From an uncultured Eubacteriales bacterium (GTDB lineage Bacteria; Bacillota; Clostridia; Oscillospirales; Oscillospiraceae): a stretch of 7,309 bases of DNA. Where the stretch lies: contig URPU01000100.1 in assembly GCA_900549865.1 (NCBI GenBank), positions 1 to 7,309 of the forward strand, in the 5' to 3' direction. Below the pieces are notes generated by a model that worked only from the letters and a program-made list of their open reading frames with translations, did not search any database and was not told the origin of the DNA. Positions within the stretch are counted from its first letter, which is position 1; every line of letters begins with the position of its first letter. This document shows positions 1 to 6,111 of the stretch, in pieces. A program made the translations under genes and the position numbers.

Positions 1-67
1 CCGCAGTTTTATAATACTAGGTGTCTCGCCCGTCGTATACCCCGCGGCCTGTCGAACACCGGCGCGC

Positions 68-730
68 CTATTTGACAACTATGTAAATATTATCAGGAAG
101 CAGCGTTCCGGTTTCCCATACGGCTTCAAAGTCCGCCGTTGTCAGCACCCGATCGTACCGCGCATCCGAGGCATTGACGTTTTCCGCAAGGGAGTCCGCC
201 AGATAAATGTGCTGCTCGTCATAGCCGACAACGACGGCGTAATGCGTGTCGCCTGGAATGCGGATGAAAACGATGATGGGATGCCCCTCTGCCAAGCGCT
301 GCTTCAGCGTGTCAACACTTCCGTGATAGGCCGTTGCCTTATGCCTATGCCGCTCAAAAACATCCGTGATGCTGCGTGCGGAAACGAAGCCAAGCGGCCG
401 TTTCAATTCCGGGAACAGCTCTTCTCCGTCCGCCTCTTCTCCGAAGTGCCGCAGAAGGTAAACGGACGCATAGGCCGCGCATTTCCCATCCGACTGGTAA
501 TCGATACGATTTCCTGCGCTTGCACAGAAAAATTCCGGCGGATAATCAAAGGCTGTGACTTCGTCCTCCGGCGGGCTTATGTACGCAAGGAAGCATACAG
601 CCGCAGCGGCGGACAGGATGATAAAAACAATTGCGGCGGCCAGACATATTTTTTGCATCTGCGTTCCCGCCTTGCCGCCGACTTTTGGACAGCGAAGCCG
701 ACCCGATTTTGATTTCAGGGCTTTGACCAA
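68..730 (-). CDS. Membrane-anchored C39-like cysteine peptidase
   Basis: This predicted 220-aa protein has a basic N-terminus (residues 2-27), one hydrophobic segment (about 28-50) and an outside-facing papain-like domain. Seen in the sequence: Q79 followed by C84 in a YQSDGKCAAYAS context, H163 in DTHYAVVVGYD, and D179 in LADS. This is the Gln/Cys/His/Asp layout of the peptidase C39 and C39_2 families, which usually cleave leader peptides or other small substrates; the substrate here is unknown. The start chosen is TTG at 730-728. It has GGAGGAG 7 nt upstream (738-744) and lies one base after the TetR stop codon. A longer frame from TTG at 757 lacks such a site. The stop is TAG at 68-70. There is no ABC transporter nearby, so this is not a bacteriocin exporter domain. 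Family call fairly sure, role unknown. Confidence 0.75.
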   Translation of the reverse strand: MVKALKSKSGRLRCPKVGGKAGTQMQKICLAAAIVFIILSAAAAVCFLAYISPPEDEVTAFDYPPEFFCASAGNRIDYQSDGKCAAYASVYLLRHFGEEADGEELFPELKRPLGFVSARSITDVFERHRHKATAYHGSVDTLKQRLAEGHPIIVFIRIPGDTHYAVVVGYDEQHIYLADSLAENVNASDARYDRVLTTADFEAVWETGTLLPDNIYIVVK

Positions 731-731
731 T

Positions 732-1364
732 TTATATCTCCTCCGCGTCTTTGCCAACTAATGCACGAAAGGCCGCGTCGCGGTCAAAGCTGCCTGCTGC
801 AAAGCCGGGGAGCTCCTTGATGGATCTTAAAATGCTGACGCTGAACCCGGTCATGATCTGGCTGATTTCCCGGTCGGAATAGATGCAGCCGCCCGTCACG
901 ATAAGCGTGGACAGGCTGTGCGTCACAAGCCAGAGATCACGGAAATACAAGTCCGCTTCCTCGGCGGTGATGTGATAAGCGTCCATCAGCGTTGGCCGGA
1001 CGAGCGTCTGCAAATGCTGCATCGACTTTATGGCGCTGTGTTCCGGCGTCCGTGTCAAAAACAGCAGGCGGTAAAGCTCCGGCTCCTCCCGCGCGAAGCG
1101 GATATAGCTCTTCCCAACACCGAGGAAAGGGATATCCTCCTTCAAGCCCGCGCCGGTGTAGCCGTCGTATACGCGCACCGCCGCCGCATAGACCGCCTGC
1201 CTGACCTCATCCATGGAGCCAAAGCCGGTAAAGATCGGGCGTGTGGATGTGCCAAGCTCATCCGCTATCGTTTTTGCGGTCAGGCAGTCGATTCCCTTTG
1301 CCCGCACGACCCGCAGCGCCGCATCTGCCATTTCTTCCTTCGTGAACTTGTTTTTCGGAGCCAT
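732..1364 (-). CDS. TetR/AcrR-family transcriptional regulator
   Basis: This is a 210-aa protein of typical TetR length. Residues 8-52 form the DNA-binding three-helix domain, with the helix-turn-helix around LTAKTIADELGTSTRPIF and then FGSMDEV. The rest is the helical ligand and dimer domain; the stretch REEPELYRLLFL is typical of WHG-type TetR C-termini. The start chosen is ATG at 1364-1362, with AAAGGG 8 nt upstream. A GTG at 1373 would add three residues but overlaps that site. The last codons carry the ribosome binding site of the protease gene, and the TAA stop falls in the spacer before its TTG start, so the two genes should be translated together. It is transcribed from a near-consensus promoter at 1427-1454. 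Ligand unknown. Autoregulation is inferred from family habit. Confidence 0.9.
   Translation of the reverse strand: MAPKNKFTKEEMADAALRVVRAKGIDCLTAKTIADELGTSTRPIFTGFGSMDEVRQAVYAAAVRVYDGYTGAGLKEDIPFLGVGKSYIRFAREEPELYRLLFLTRTPEHSAIKSMQHLQTLVRPTLMDAYHITAEEADLYFRDLWLVTHSLSTLIVTGGCIYSDREISQIMTGFSVSILRSIKELPGFAAGSFDRDAAFRALVGKDAEEI
738..744 (-). promoter_or_regulatory. Ribosome binding site inside tetR end, sets TTG start of protease
   Basis: GGAGGAG on the minus strand lies within the last TetR codons. It is followed by a 7-nt spacer that contains the TetR TAA stop and then TTG at 730-728. This decides the protease start and implies termination-reinitiation coupling. Confidence 0.75.
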
Positions 1365-1402
1365 ATCCAGCACCCTTTCGCCATATAGCGCATCGTGTGA
1401 TA

Positions 1403-1418
1403 TGCATCAAGTAATGCA
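1403..1418. promoter_or_regulatory. Candidate TetR operator
   Basis: TGCAT and ATGCA are 5-bp inverted arms separated by 6 bp. They lie just downstream of the expected transcription start and upstream of the tetR ribosome binding site, a normal place for TetR autorepression. The dyad is short, and an overlapping imperfect GTG/CAC dyad (1397-1419) is an alternative. Confidence 0.3.
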
Positions 1419-1426
1419 CGTTGAAC

Positions 1427-1454
1427 ATTATACTGCGAAAAGGTGAATTGTCAA
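1427..1454 (-). promoter_or_regulatory. Sigma-A promoter of the tetR-protease operon
   Basis: On the minus strand, a perfect TTGACA (1454-1449) and a perfect TATAAT (1432-1427) are separated by 16 bp. The AT-rich sequence just upstream (about 1464-1484) could act as an UP element. The site lies between the trmO-like stop and the tetR start. Confidence 0.85.
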
Positions 1455-1479
1455 TAGCGCGCGATTTTATAATAATATT

Positions 1480-1953
1480 TTAGAACGTGAATACCTGCCC
1501 CCAATCGAAATCGCCCGATGCCTCCGTGCTTTTCGGCCATCCGCGGCTCCACGCGGGAACACCGGGCGCTTCCACGCGGTCAAAGCTCAGCGTATAGGGC
1601 TTTATGTCGAGCACGGGCGTATTGTCGTCTGCGTCAATGAATGCGATGCGAATGATGCCGTTGGCAAGATCAATATTGATAACTTCGGATGCCGTCATTG
1701 CGATGGGATTTGGCCGCGCGGGGGAGCGCGTCGCAAATACGCCCATGAGCTCAGGCGCGCCATTGTAGGGCTGCCGGGTCTGCAATTCATGCCGGTCCGC
1801 TTCGTTGTCACATTTGCTGAACCACCAAAGCACATTGATGTGGCTGAAGCCGTCCAGTGCCCGTAGACCGGGGATGTACTCCGGCTCCAACCGGATGAAG
1901 GCGCCGTTCCCGTCATTTTTCATCTTGCCAATTGCGTTAAGCTGATAGGTCAT
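1480..1953 (-). CDS. trmO: TrmO/TsaA-family tRNA methyltransferase, short form
   Basis: This 157-aa protein belongs to the TrmO (TsaA, YaeB) family, whose characterised member uses S-adenosylmethionine to N6-methylate t6A at position 37 of certain tRNAs. Seen: LDGFSHINVLWWF (residues 33-45), the signature GVFATRSPARPNPIAMT (71-87) and the second conserved block TPVLDIKPY (112-120). The residue before that block is Asn where Gly is usual (DGTPVLD). E. coli TrmO is about 235 aa. This copy holds only the N-terminal beta-barrel-like domain, as many clostridial homologues do, so the exact substrate is less sure than the family. ATG at 1953-1951 has AAGGAGG 7 nt upstream. It has its own promoter with a MerR-type operator, so it may be conditionally expressed, which is odd for a housekeeping tRNA modification. 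Confidence 0.8.
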   Translation of the reverse strand: MTYQLNAIGKMKNDGNGAFIRLEPEYIPGLRALDGFSHINVLWWFSKCDNEADRHELQTRQPYNGAPELMGVFATRSPARPNPIAMTASEVINIDLANGIIRIAFIDADDNTPVLDIKPYTLSFDRVEAPGVPAWSRGWPKSTEASGDFDWGQVFTF

Positions 1954-1984
1954 GTTTTTTCCTCCTTGATTTGTTGGCGGCCCC

Positions 1985-2015
1985 AGTATAAGACCTCACA
2001 TTGTGTGAGATGCAA
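1985..2015 (-). promoter_or_regulatory. MerR-type promoter of the trmO-like gene
   Basis: On the minus strand, TTGCAT (2015-2010) and TATACT (1990-1985) are separated by 19 bp instead of the usual 17. A 19-bp spacer filled by a dyad is the hallmark of promoters activated by MerR-family regulators through DNA distortion. The trmO-like start lies about 32 nt downstream. Confidence 0.7.
1993..2011. promoter_or_regulatory. MerR-family operator dyad
   Basis: On the plus strand, arms ACCTCACA and TGTGAGAT flank a 3-bp centre (TTG). Seven of eight arm positions are complementary, with six contiguous (CTCACA/TGTGAG). Size and position match BmrR/Mta/TipA-type operators. The likeliest regulator is the adjacent MerR-family gene, which is interrupted in this sequence. 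Confidence 0.65.
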
Positions 2016-2032
2016 GGGGGAAAAATGAAAAT

Positions 2033-2074
2033 GGGCTGTCTCACGTGATCTTTCAAATTCACGTGGGGCAGCCC
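2033..2074 (-). terminator. Intrinsic terminator of the MerR-family gene
   Basis: Two 16-nt arms (2033-2048 and 2059-2074) pair throughout, with two G-U wobbles and a 10-nt loop. On the minus strand the hairpin is followed by a T-rich run (ATTTTCATTTTT), and it begins 12 nt after the MerR stop codon. It separates MerR transcription from the regulated promoter of the trmO-like gene. Confidence 0.85.
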
Positions 2075-2086
2075 CTTTGAAGTCCA

Positions 2087-2887
2087 TTATGTGCGGCTCA
2101 GCGGGATTTGAAGTTCAATGAGATATTTTTCGCTGTCGCTCTCATTCCACGGGCCTCTATGTACGATTTGGCGCATAGGGTTCGACATTTTATATTCGCT
2201 GTTTTCCTGCAACCAAGCGGCAAAGGCGAGGTAAGCGCCTTTGATATTTGCAAAATCGCCGTAGACCATCGTGCATACCATATACGGAACTGCCTCCGTC
2301 ATGCGAAAGCAGAACGGCGCTTCTGCCGTTCCCATTTTCTTCACCGGGGCGCATAGCTCGATATCCACATCCGTCTCCCGGTATTCCGTGTCGTGATAAA
2401 TGGAGAAAGTATTGCCTACAAGCTCTGCCCTCTGCGCATCTGCAAAAGCGGAAAGCTCACCCTCGGAATAGTAGTCCGGCACGACCTTCCGCAAGGACAG
2501 CACCGGATACGCGGGGATCGACCTGACGCAGATATTATAATGCAGTTCGCCTTTGCCGTTCTGCATCTCGTGTTTGGCAAGCTCGATTTTCCGCAGCTTT
2601 TCCTTCTCGGCCTGAATTGCCCTTTCTATCTCCGCGCGCTTTTTGTCAAGCTGTGCGAGAAGCGACTGCTCATCCATCGTCAGGGCCAGCGCGATCTCCG
2701 AAACGTTCAGTCCGCTGTCACGCAGATACAGGATCTTATTCAGGCGGGGGATCTGCTCTGCGGAATAAAGCCGGTGTCATGTCCACTTGCTGACCTCCGC
2801 CGGTGTCAGAAGGCCGGCCTCATCATAGTAGTGAAGCATACGGACAGAGACCTGCGTCAGCCTTGAAAATTCGCCTATTCTGAACAT
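2087..2887 (-). pseudogene. MerR-family regulator with GyrI-like domain, interrupted by in-frame TGA
   Basis: The frame would encode 266 residues. Residues 1-70 are a MerR winged helix-turn-helix (MFRIGEFSRLTQVSVRMLHY, then HRLYSAEQIPRL). Residues 71-105 are a charged linker helix that likely forms the dimer coiled coil. The remainder is a GyrI/AraC-effector-like ligand domain of the kind that senses drugs or small molecules in BmrR-type activators. Codon 37 is TGA (2779-2777) in the wing, where the family has Gly after Trp-Thr. The reading frame is intact on both sides, so this is a single nonsense change (GGA to TGA would explain it) or a base error. A shortened product from ATG 2677 would lack the DNA-binding domain and has no visible ribosome binding site. 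ATG at 2887 has GGTGAT 6 nt upstream. It starts 14 nt after the membrane-protein gene. Confidence 0.85.
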
Positions 2888-2901
2888 CGTTTCATCACCG
2901 G

Positions 2902-3720
2902 TTACGCCTCCGGCTTCTGCTCGTCGTCGGCAAGCCGCGGCACGAAATGTGACACGAACACGTTTGAGTTCTTTTTCAGCGCGAAGTAGCCTATCACCGA
3001 GAACACCAGCGCGCCGATGAAGTTGACAAACAGATCCTCCATCGTGTCGAAAAGCCCGATATCCAGATAGCCGCCAAGCCCCAGCGGCTGTCCGTTTATG
3101 GCGGTGTCCGTTATTCCGGACACGACGATGGGGATGTTCGAGTTCGTCTCATCTAGCATGACGGAGGCAAAGCTCGTCACTATCGTGTCCTTCTGCATGT
3201 CTATCATGAAAAGCCTGTCCGCGCCGAATTCAAAGAACTCCCACAGCACGCCTATCGTCATGGAAAAGCAGAACGCCGTTATCGCCACATAGGCGGGGGA
3301 GAGGCTGAAATGGCGCCTGTTGTCGTGGTTGAGAATGTCCACCAGCGAAAAGCCCAGCGCCGCGCACAGGAAGCCCCACGCCGTGTGCATTATCGTGTCC
3401 CAGTACTCGTACTTCACGTAGTAGCAGCTCAGCTCGCCGAGTATCTCACAGGCGAATATGTGAAAGATTATTATCATCTGCATCGTTGACGGAAGCTCTA
3501 TGCCGAAGCGCCTGCGGATGAACAGCGGCAGCATGAACAGCACCAGCGTCAGAAGGCAGATGAACACGTTGTCCCACATGCCCAGCATGGCGGAGCGTAT
3601 CATTGCCAGTATAACTATCAGGCGCAGCACCGACCAGAAGATGAACACCTTCCTGTTGCTGCGTATATATTCCTTCAATTCGCCGCGCTCGCGCAGCCTG
3701 TCCTCTTTCGTCCTCTTCAT
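2902..3720 (-). CDS. Polytopic membrane protein, DUF2238/YjdF-like
   Basis: This 272-aa protein has a charged N-terminus (1-24) and about six hydrophobic segments: roughly 25-47, 51-68, 80-97, 110-130, 143-165 and 230-248. Acidic and histidine residues sit in or beside membrane segments: WDTIMHTAWGF (107-117), VLWEFFEFGAD (158-168) and FDTMEDLFVNFIGA (224-237). This spacing recalls DUF2238/YjdF inner-membrane proteins of unknown function; I am only moderately sure of that family. The start chosen is ATG 3720-3718, with AGGAGG 5 nt upstream. A frame reaching back to 3825 lacks such a site and would cover the promoter. Isoleucine codons are mainly ATA, unlike the MerR gene that follows it. Confidence 0.6.
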   Translation of the reverse strand: MKRTKEDRLRERGELKEYIRSNRKVFIFWSVLRLIVILAMIRSAMLGMWDNVFICLLTLVLFMLPLFIRRRFGIELPSTMQMIIIFHIFACEILGELSCYYVKYEYWDTIMHTAWGFLCAALGFSLVDILNHDNRRHFSLSPAYVAITAFCFSMTIGVLWEFFEFGADRLFMIDMQKDTIVTSFASVMLDETNSNIPIVVSGITDTAINGQPLGLGGYLDIGLFDTMEDLFVNFIGALVFSVIGYFALKKNSNVFVSHFVPRLADDEQKPEA

Positions 3721-3757
3721 TGCCGCCTCCTGCCGTATTAATATCAAACGCACTATC

Positions 3758-3786
3758 ACAATAACATGCTTTGCGCGGCAAAGCAA
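3758..3786 (-). promoter_or_regulatory. Promoter of the membrane-protein gene with embedded palindrome
   Basis: On the minus strand, TTGCTT (3786-3781) and TATTGT (3763-3758) are separated by 17 bp, with a TGn extension before the -10. The transcript would start about 30 nt before the start codon. Both hexamers are imperfect. Confidence 0.5.
3768..3784. repeat. Perfect 17-bp inverted repeat, possible operator
   Basis: GCTTTGC and GCAAAGC are 7-bp perfect arms around a 3-bp centre (GCG). The repeat lies in the spacer of the promoter above and touches its -35. A protein bound here would affect that promoter; it could also simply form a small RNA hairpin in read-through transcripts. Confidence 0.45.
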
Positions 3787-3810
3787 CCGGCACTTTTCAC
3801 ATACTGCGCA

Positions 3811-3838
3811 ATATGCCGCGGACAAAACCGCGGCATAT
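3811..3838 (-). terminator. Strong GC hairpin after the WYL gene, no T-tract
   Basis: Perfect 11-bp arms (3811-3821 and 3828-3838) enclose a 6-nt loop, 5 nt downstream of the WYL stop codon. Minus-strand sequence after it (TGCGCAGTATGTG) is not T-rich. It may slow polymerase or protect the 3' end rather than end transcription on its own. Confidence 0.5.
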
Positions 3839-3843
3839 GTGCG

Positions 3844-4839
3844 TCAGGCGTATTTTGCGTACATCTCCGCGACGGCCTTTGCCCGCGCCGCCATCTCGCG
3901 CGCGGCCCCGGCGGGGGAAAGTATCTCCACCGCTGTGCCGAAGCCGAAAAGCCACGCGTAGAACTGCGGGCTGACCGCGACCTCAATGCTCACGGTGAAA
4001 TGCTCCTCGCCGTCCGGCGTGAGTATTACCTCCTTGCCGAAGCGGTCCATGACGGCCCCGGCAAGCCTGTTTTCAAACCGCAGCCGGATAGTCTCGCTGC
4101 TGCCGGTGAACATGCCGAACACCTGCTTTGAATAGGCCGACATGTCTATCTCGGCGAAGCGCTCCTTGCCAAGCCGTGCCTGTTCCGCGGCCTCTATCCC
4201 GGCCATCTTGTCCACGCGGTAGTGCTTCAGCTTTTCCGCCGCCGCGTCATAGCCCAGCATATAGTAATTCTCGTCGTCCCACATCAGCGCAAACGGGCTT
4301 ATCTCATAGACCCTGCCGTCGTGCCTGTAGCGGCGCTGCTTGGCCGCGTCGAACTCGAAATAACGAAAGCGTATCATGCGGTCGTCCGTTATGGCGTTCG
4401 ATATCTCGTCAACGTTGTAGTATACGCTTTCGTTCATGCTTTTCACGCGGTTGCGCACGTATACCTGCCGCTGCAGAAGCTGTGCGTCGTATACACTGGC
4501 CAGCCCCTCTATCTTTTTTATCAGCGACAGGGTCTTTCTGTGCGTGATGAACTTGGACGACTGCACGCTGTCCACCAGCAGCTTCAGCTCCGGCAGCTCG
4601 AACTCCCGCGTGCCAATGTAGTAGCCCGTCGTTTTGCCGCGCGTCTGCACAATGTCCAGCCCGAACAGGCGCAGCGCCTCAAGGTCGTCGTACAGGCTCT
4701 TGCGCTCCGCCTTGACGTCGTGCGCGGCCAGCGCGTCCGTCATCTGCTGGATGGATACCGGATGCGCCTCGTCGGAGCTTTGCAGAAGATAGCGCATCAG
4801 ATATAGAAGCTTAAGCTTTTGATTTGCGGATTTGGCCAT
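3844..4839 (-). CDS. WYL-domain transcriptional regulator
   Basis: This 331-aa protein has the usual WYL regulator layout. Residues 8-75 are a DeoR-type winged helix-turn-helix (KLKLLYLMRYLL; then ERKSLYDDLEAL at 45-56). Residues about 140-215 are the WYL domain: ISPFALMWDDENYYMLGYD (180-198) and HYRVDKM (206-212). The first residue of the name-giving triad is Tyr instead of Trp, a common variant. Residues about 245-331 form the WCX-type C-terminal extension. WYL domains bind nucleic acids or nucleotide ligands and often control DNA-damage or phage-defence genes, though many are general repressors or activators. ATG 4839-4837 is preceded by GGGGGGTGATAAC, which supplies the ribosome binding site. 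A frame back to 4941 would overlap the HIRAN gene and lacks support. A weak promoter-like TATATT lies about 25 nt upstream. Confidence 0.85.
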   Translation of the reverse strand: MAKSANQKLKLLYLMRYLLQSSDEAHPVSIQQMTDALAAHDVKAERKSLYDDLEALRLFGLDIVQTRGKTTGYYIGTREFELPELKLLVDSVQSSKFITHRKTLSLIKKIEGLASVYDAQLLQRQVYVRNRVKSMNESVYYNVDEISNAITDDRMIRFRYFEFDAAKQRRYRHDGRVYEISPFALMWDDENYYMLGYDAAAEKLKHYRVDKMAGIEAAEQARLGKERFAEIDMSAYSKQVFGMFTGSSETIRLRFENRLAGAVMDRFGKEVILTPDGEEHFTVSIEVAVSPQFYAWLFGFGTAVEILSPAGAAREMAARAKAVAEMYAKYA

Positions 4840-4894
4840 GTTATCACCCCCCGTCCATAAATATACCACATATTTGCCGCGGGATAAAGGCCGT

Positions 4895-5287
4895 TCAGCT
4901 CTCTTCGCCGGTATCGCCGAGCTCCTCGCCGCTGTCATCATCCCAGCCGTCGTCGAGGTCGGACAGCAGCTCCTTTTTCAGATCTGACGGCTCCCCGCGC
5001 TCGACCCGGCATATCACTTTTGTGAAGGAGGTGAACAGCACGCGCACGTAAAACTTCTTCTCGACCCTGTCATATATCCGCCCGGCGCTCATCGTGCCCC
5101 CGGCGACAGTGTTGGTGCTGTTGGCGATGTACCCCACAGTGCCGTATACGGGCAGGGTGCACATTATTGCCTCGCTGTCATATTGGTTGTCCGGCTCCTT
5201 CTCGCACCGGACGAGGCGGCCTATCCTGAACGGCGTCAGCCCCAGATAGTTTCTAAAGCCGGTGATGGTCACAAATTCTTCTTTCAT
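4895..5287 (-). CDS. Small HIRAN-domain protein with acidic tail
   Basis: This is a 130-aa protein. Residues 5-93 fit a HIRAN domain: FVTITGFRNYLG (5-16), LVRCEKEPDNQYDSEAIMC (25-43) and GTVGYIAN (49-56). HIRAN domains (HIP116/Rad5 N-terminus) recognise DNA ends or damaged and stalled-fork DNA. In bacteria they occur alone or with nucleases and helicases. Residues 94-130 are a strongly acidic, likely disordered tail. The start chosen is ATG 5287-5285, with GGGGGT 7 nt upstream. A longer frame from 5341 has no ribosome binding site. It lies 55 nt before the WYL gene on the same strand, with no clear terminator between. No helicase or nuclease partner is in the window, so a DNA-repair role is inferred from the domain only. 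Confidence 0.75.
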   Translation of the reverse strand: MKEEFVTITGFRNYLGLTPFRIGRLVRCEKEPDNQYDSEAIMCTLPVYGTVGYIANSTNTVAGGTMSAGRIYDRVEKKFYVRVLFTSFTKVICRVERGEPSDLKKELLSDLDDGWDDDSGEELGDTGEES

Positions 5288-5341
5288 TTTCTGTACCCCC
5301 GTTTTATTTGTCATTTGCAGTCTAGCATATGTTCTGTCCAA

Positions 5342-5680
5342 TAAAACGGATAGTGCCGGGGCGCGCGTCCAACTCCGTATACTACCGGTTTATAGATTTT
5401 TCCCCACAATTAGGGTAAAATTATTTATATATGTCGAAAGGAAGGCGTGAGCCAATGCGATTTTGTCTAATTCCCGCCGGATGTACCGCAGGCCCCTCTC
5501 GGCAAGAGCACGCAGACGCTCTTCTGCCATGCCCGGATTAAGGTCGCTACAGGGTCAGAATCAAACTCAATGCGCATCACATGCCGCGCACGCCGCGCAT
5601 AATACGCTGTTTGACGCCCCGCCTGCCCCATATACGGGCATGTGGGGTCATTCTGTTATAAAGAGGGAGTTTGATAAAAA
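5342..5680. other. Intergenic region with hairpins, no firm gene
   Basis: This stretch separates the minus-strand HIRAN gene from the plus-strand XRE gene. It holds an AT-rich inverted repeat (ATTTTTCCC 5396-5404 and GGGTAAAAT 5413-5421, one mismatch). It also holds a possible 28-codon plus-strand reading frame (5455-5541) with AAAGGAAGG 9 nt before its ATG, a bulged hairpin at 5501-5528, a tandem GCCGCGCA (5583-5590 and 5592-5599), and an imperfect hairpin at 5612-5650. I see no convincing sigma-A promoter on either strand, although the flanking genes need them. It could be a long structured leader, a small RNA, or decayed sequence. Confidence 0.5.
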
Positions 5681-5947
5681 ATGAGTACGCTGCCAGTCAT
5701 CGACTTGATCGCAACGGGGCAGAACATTGCAAAAAAGCGTAAGCACGCCGGGTACTCCGTGCGTCAGATGCAAAAGATACTCGGCTTTTCAACGCCGCAG
5801 GCGATATATAAATGGCAGCGGGGGGAATCCCTGCCCAGCATTGATAATCTGGCGGTGCTCGCCGCCGTGCTGAACGTAAAAATGGATGATATCATCGTTT
5901 ATAAGACCCCGGAGGCCCCGCCCGAACCCACGCCGGAGGAGAGCTGA
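5681..5947 (+). CDS. Small XRE-family helix-turn-helix regulator
   Basis: This 88-aa protein is a single Cro/C1-type DNA-binding domain (about residues 9-72) with a short Pro/Glu-rich tail. The helix-turn-helix spans roughly 24-50 (GYSVRQMQKILGF, then QAIYKWQRGESLP), and the domain closes with LAVLAAVLNVKMDDII. Stand-alone XRE proteins of this size are common in Clostridia as local repressors. ATG 5681 follows GAGGGAG (5663-5669) with a long 11-nt spacer; an in-frame TAA at 5675 rules out an earlier start. It has no toxin partner beside it, so an antitoxin role is not supported. Its nearest plausible target is the dyad at 6100-6122 before the surface-protein gene (inference). Confidence 0.85.
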   Translation: MSTLPVIDLIATGQNIAKKRKHAGYSVRQMQKILGFSTPQAIYKWQRGESLPSIDNLAVLAAVLNVKMDDIIVYKTPEAPPEPTPEES

Positions 5948-5964
5948 ATATATAAAAAGCAGGG

Positions 5965-6007
5965 AACTGCCGCAGAAGCCTTATGCGCCAAGGCCTTTGC
6001 GGCAGTT
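5965..6007 (+). terminator. Hairpin after the XRE gene
   Basis: Perfect 10-bp outer arms (AACTGCCGCA 5965-5974, TGCGGCAGTT 5998-6007) plus an inner GCCTT/AAGGC stem form one long hairpin. It begins 17 nt after the XRE stop. The downstream sequence (GATCATTTGTG) is poor in T, so termination may be partial, but placement fits a gene end. Confidence 0.6.
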
Positions 6008-6082
6008 GATCATTTGTGCGGGGCGTTTTGAACCGGCACGTGGTTTTTCAATGCATCAAGGCAAAAATTTGAAAGGAAAATC

Positions 6083-6111
6083 TTGCGTTTTCACCGACAC
6101 TATAGTATATT
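6083..6111 (+). promoter_or_regulatory. Sigma-A promoter of the LRR_5 surface-protein gene
   Basis: TTGCGT (6083-6088) and TATATT (6106-6111) are separated by 17 bp, with an A-rich stretch (about 6060-6080) upstream that may act as an UP element. The start codon lies about 45 nt after the expected transcription start. Confidence 0.75.

Noticed and set aside
1..67. Terminator or gene downstream of the protease gene
   Set aside because: No stable hairpin with a T-tract and no protein-like frame can be seen in these bases.
209..1446. Several long plus-strand frames opposite the protease and tetR genes
   Set aside because: They are shadows of well-supported minus-strand genes and have no family signature.
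2777..2779. TGA read as glycine (altered genetic code)
   Set aside because: TGA is used as a normal stop at the end of the HIRAN gene (4895-4897) and the XRE gene (5945-5947), so recoding would extend those proteins; a nonsense change is simpler.
4222..4806. Plus-strand 194-codon frame opposite the WYL gene
   Set aside because: Antisense of a clear WYL-domain protein; the open frame results from its codon bias.
3844..5287. Phage-defence system built on WYL and HIRAN genes
   Set aside because: No nuclease, helicase, reverse transcriptase or other effector is present in the window, so only the gene pair is reported.
5463..5684. Plus-strand 73-codon frame from a TTG, overlapping the XRE start by ATGA
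   Set aside because: Its composition (Arg/Ser and Ala-His runs) is not protein-like, it has no well-placed ribosome binding site, and it crosses the hairpins; the ATGA overlap appears to be chance.
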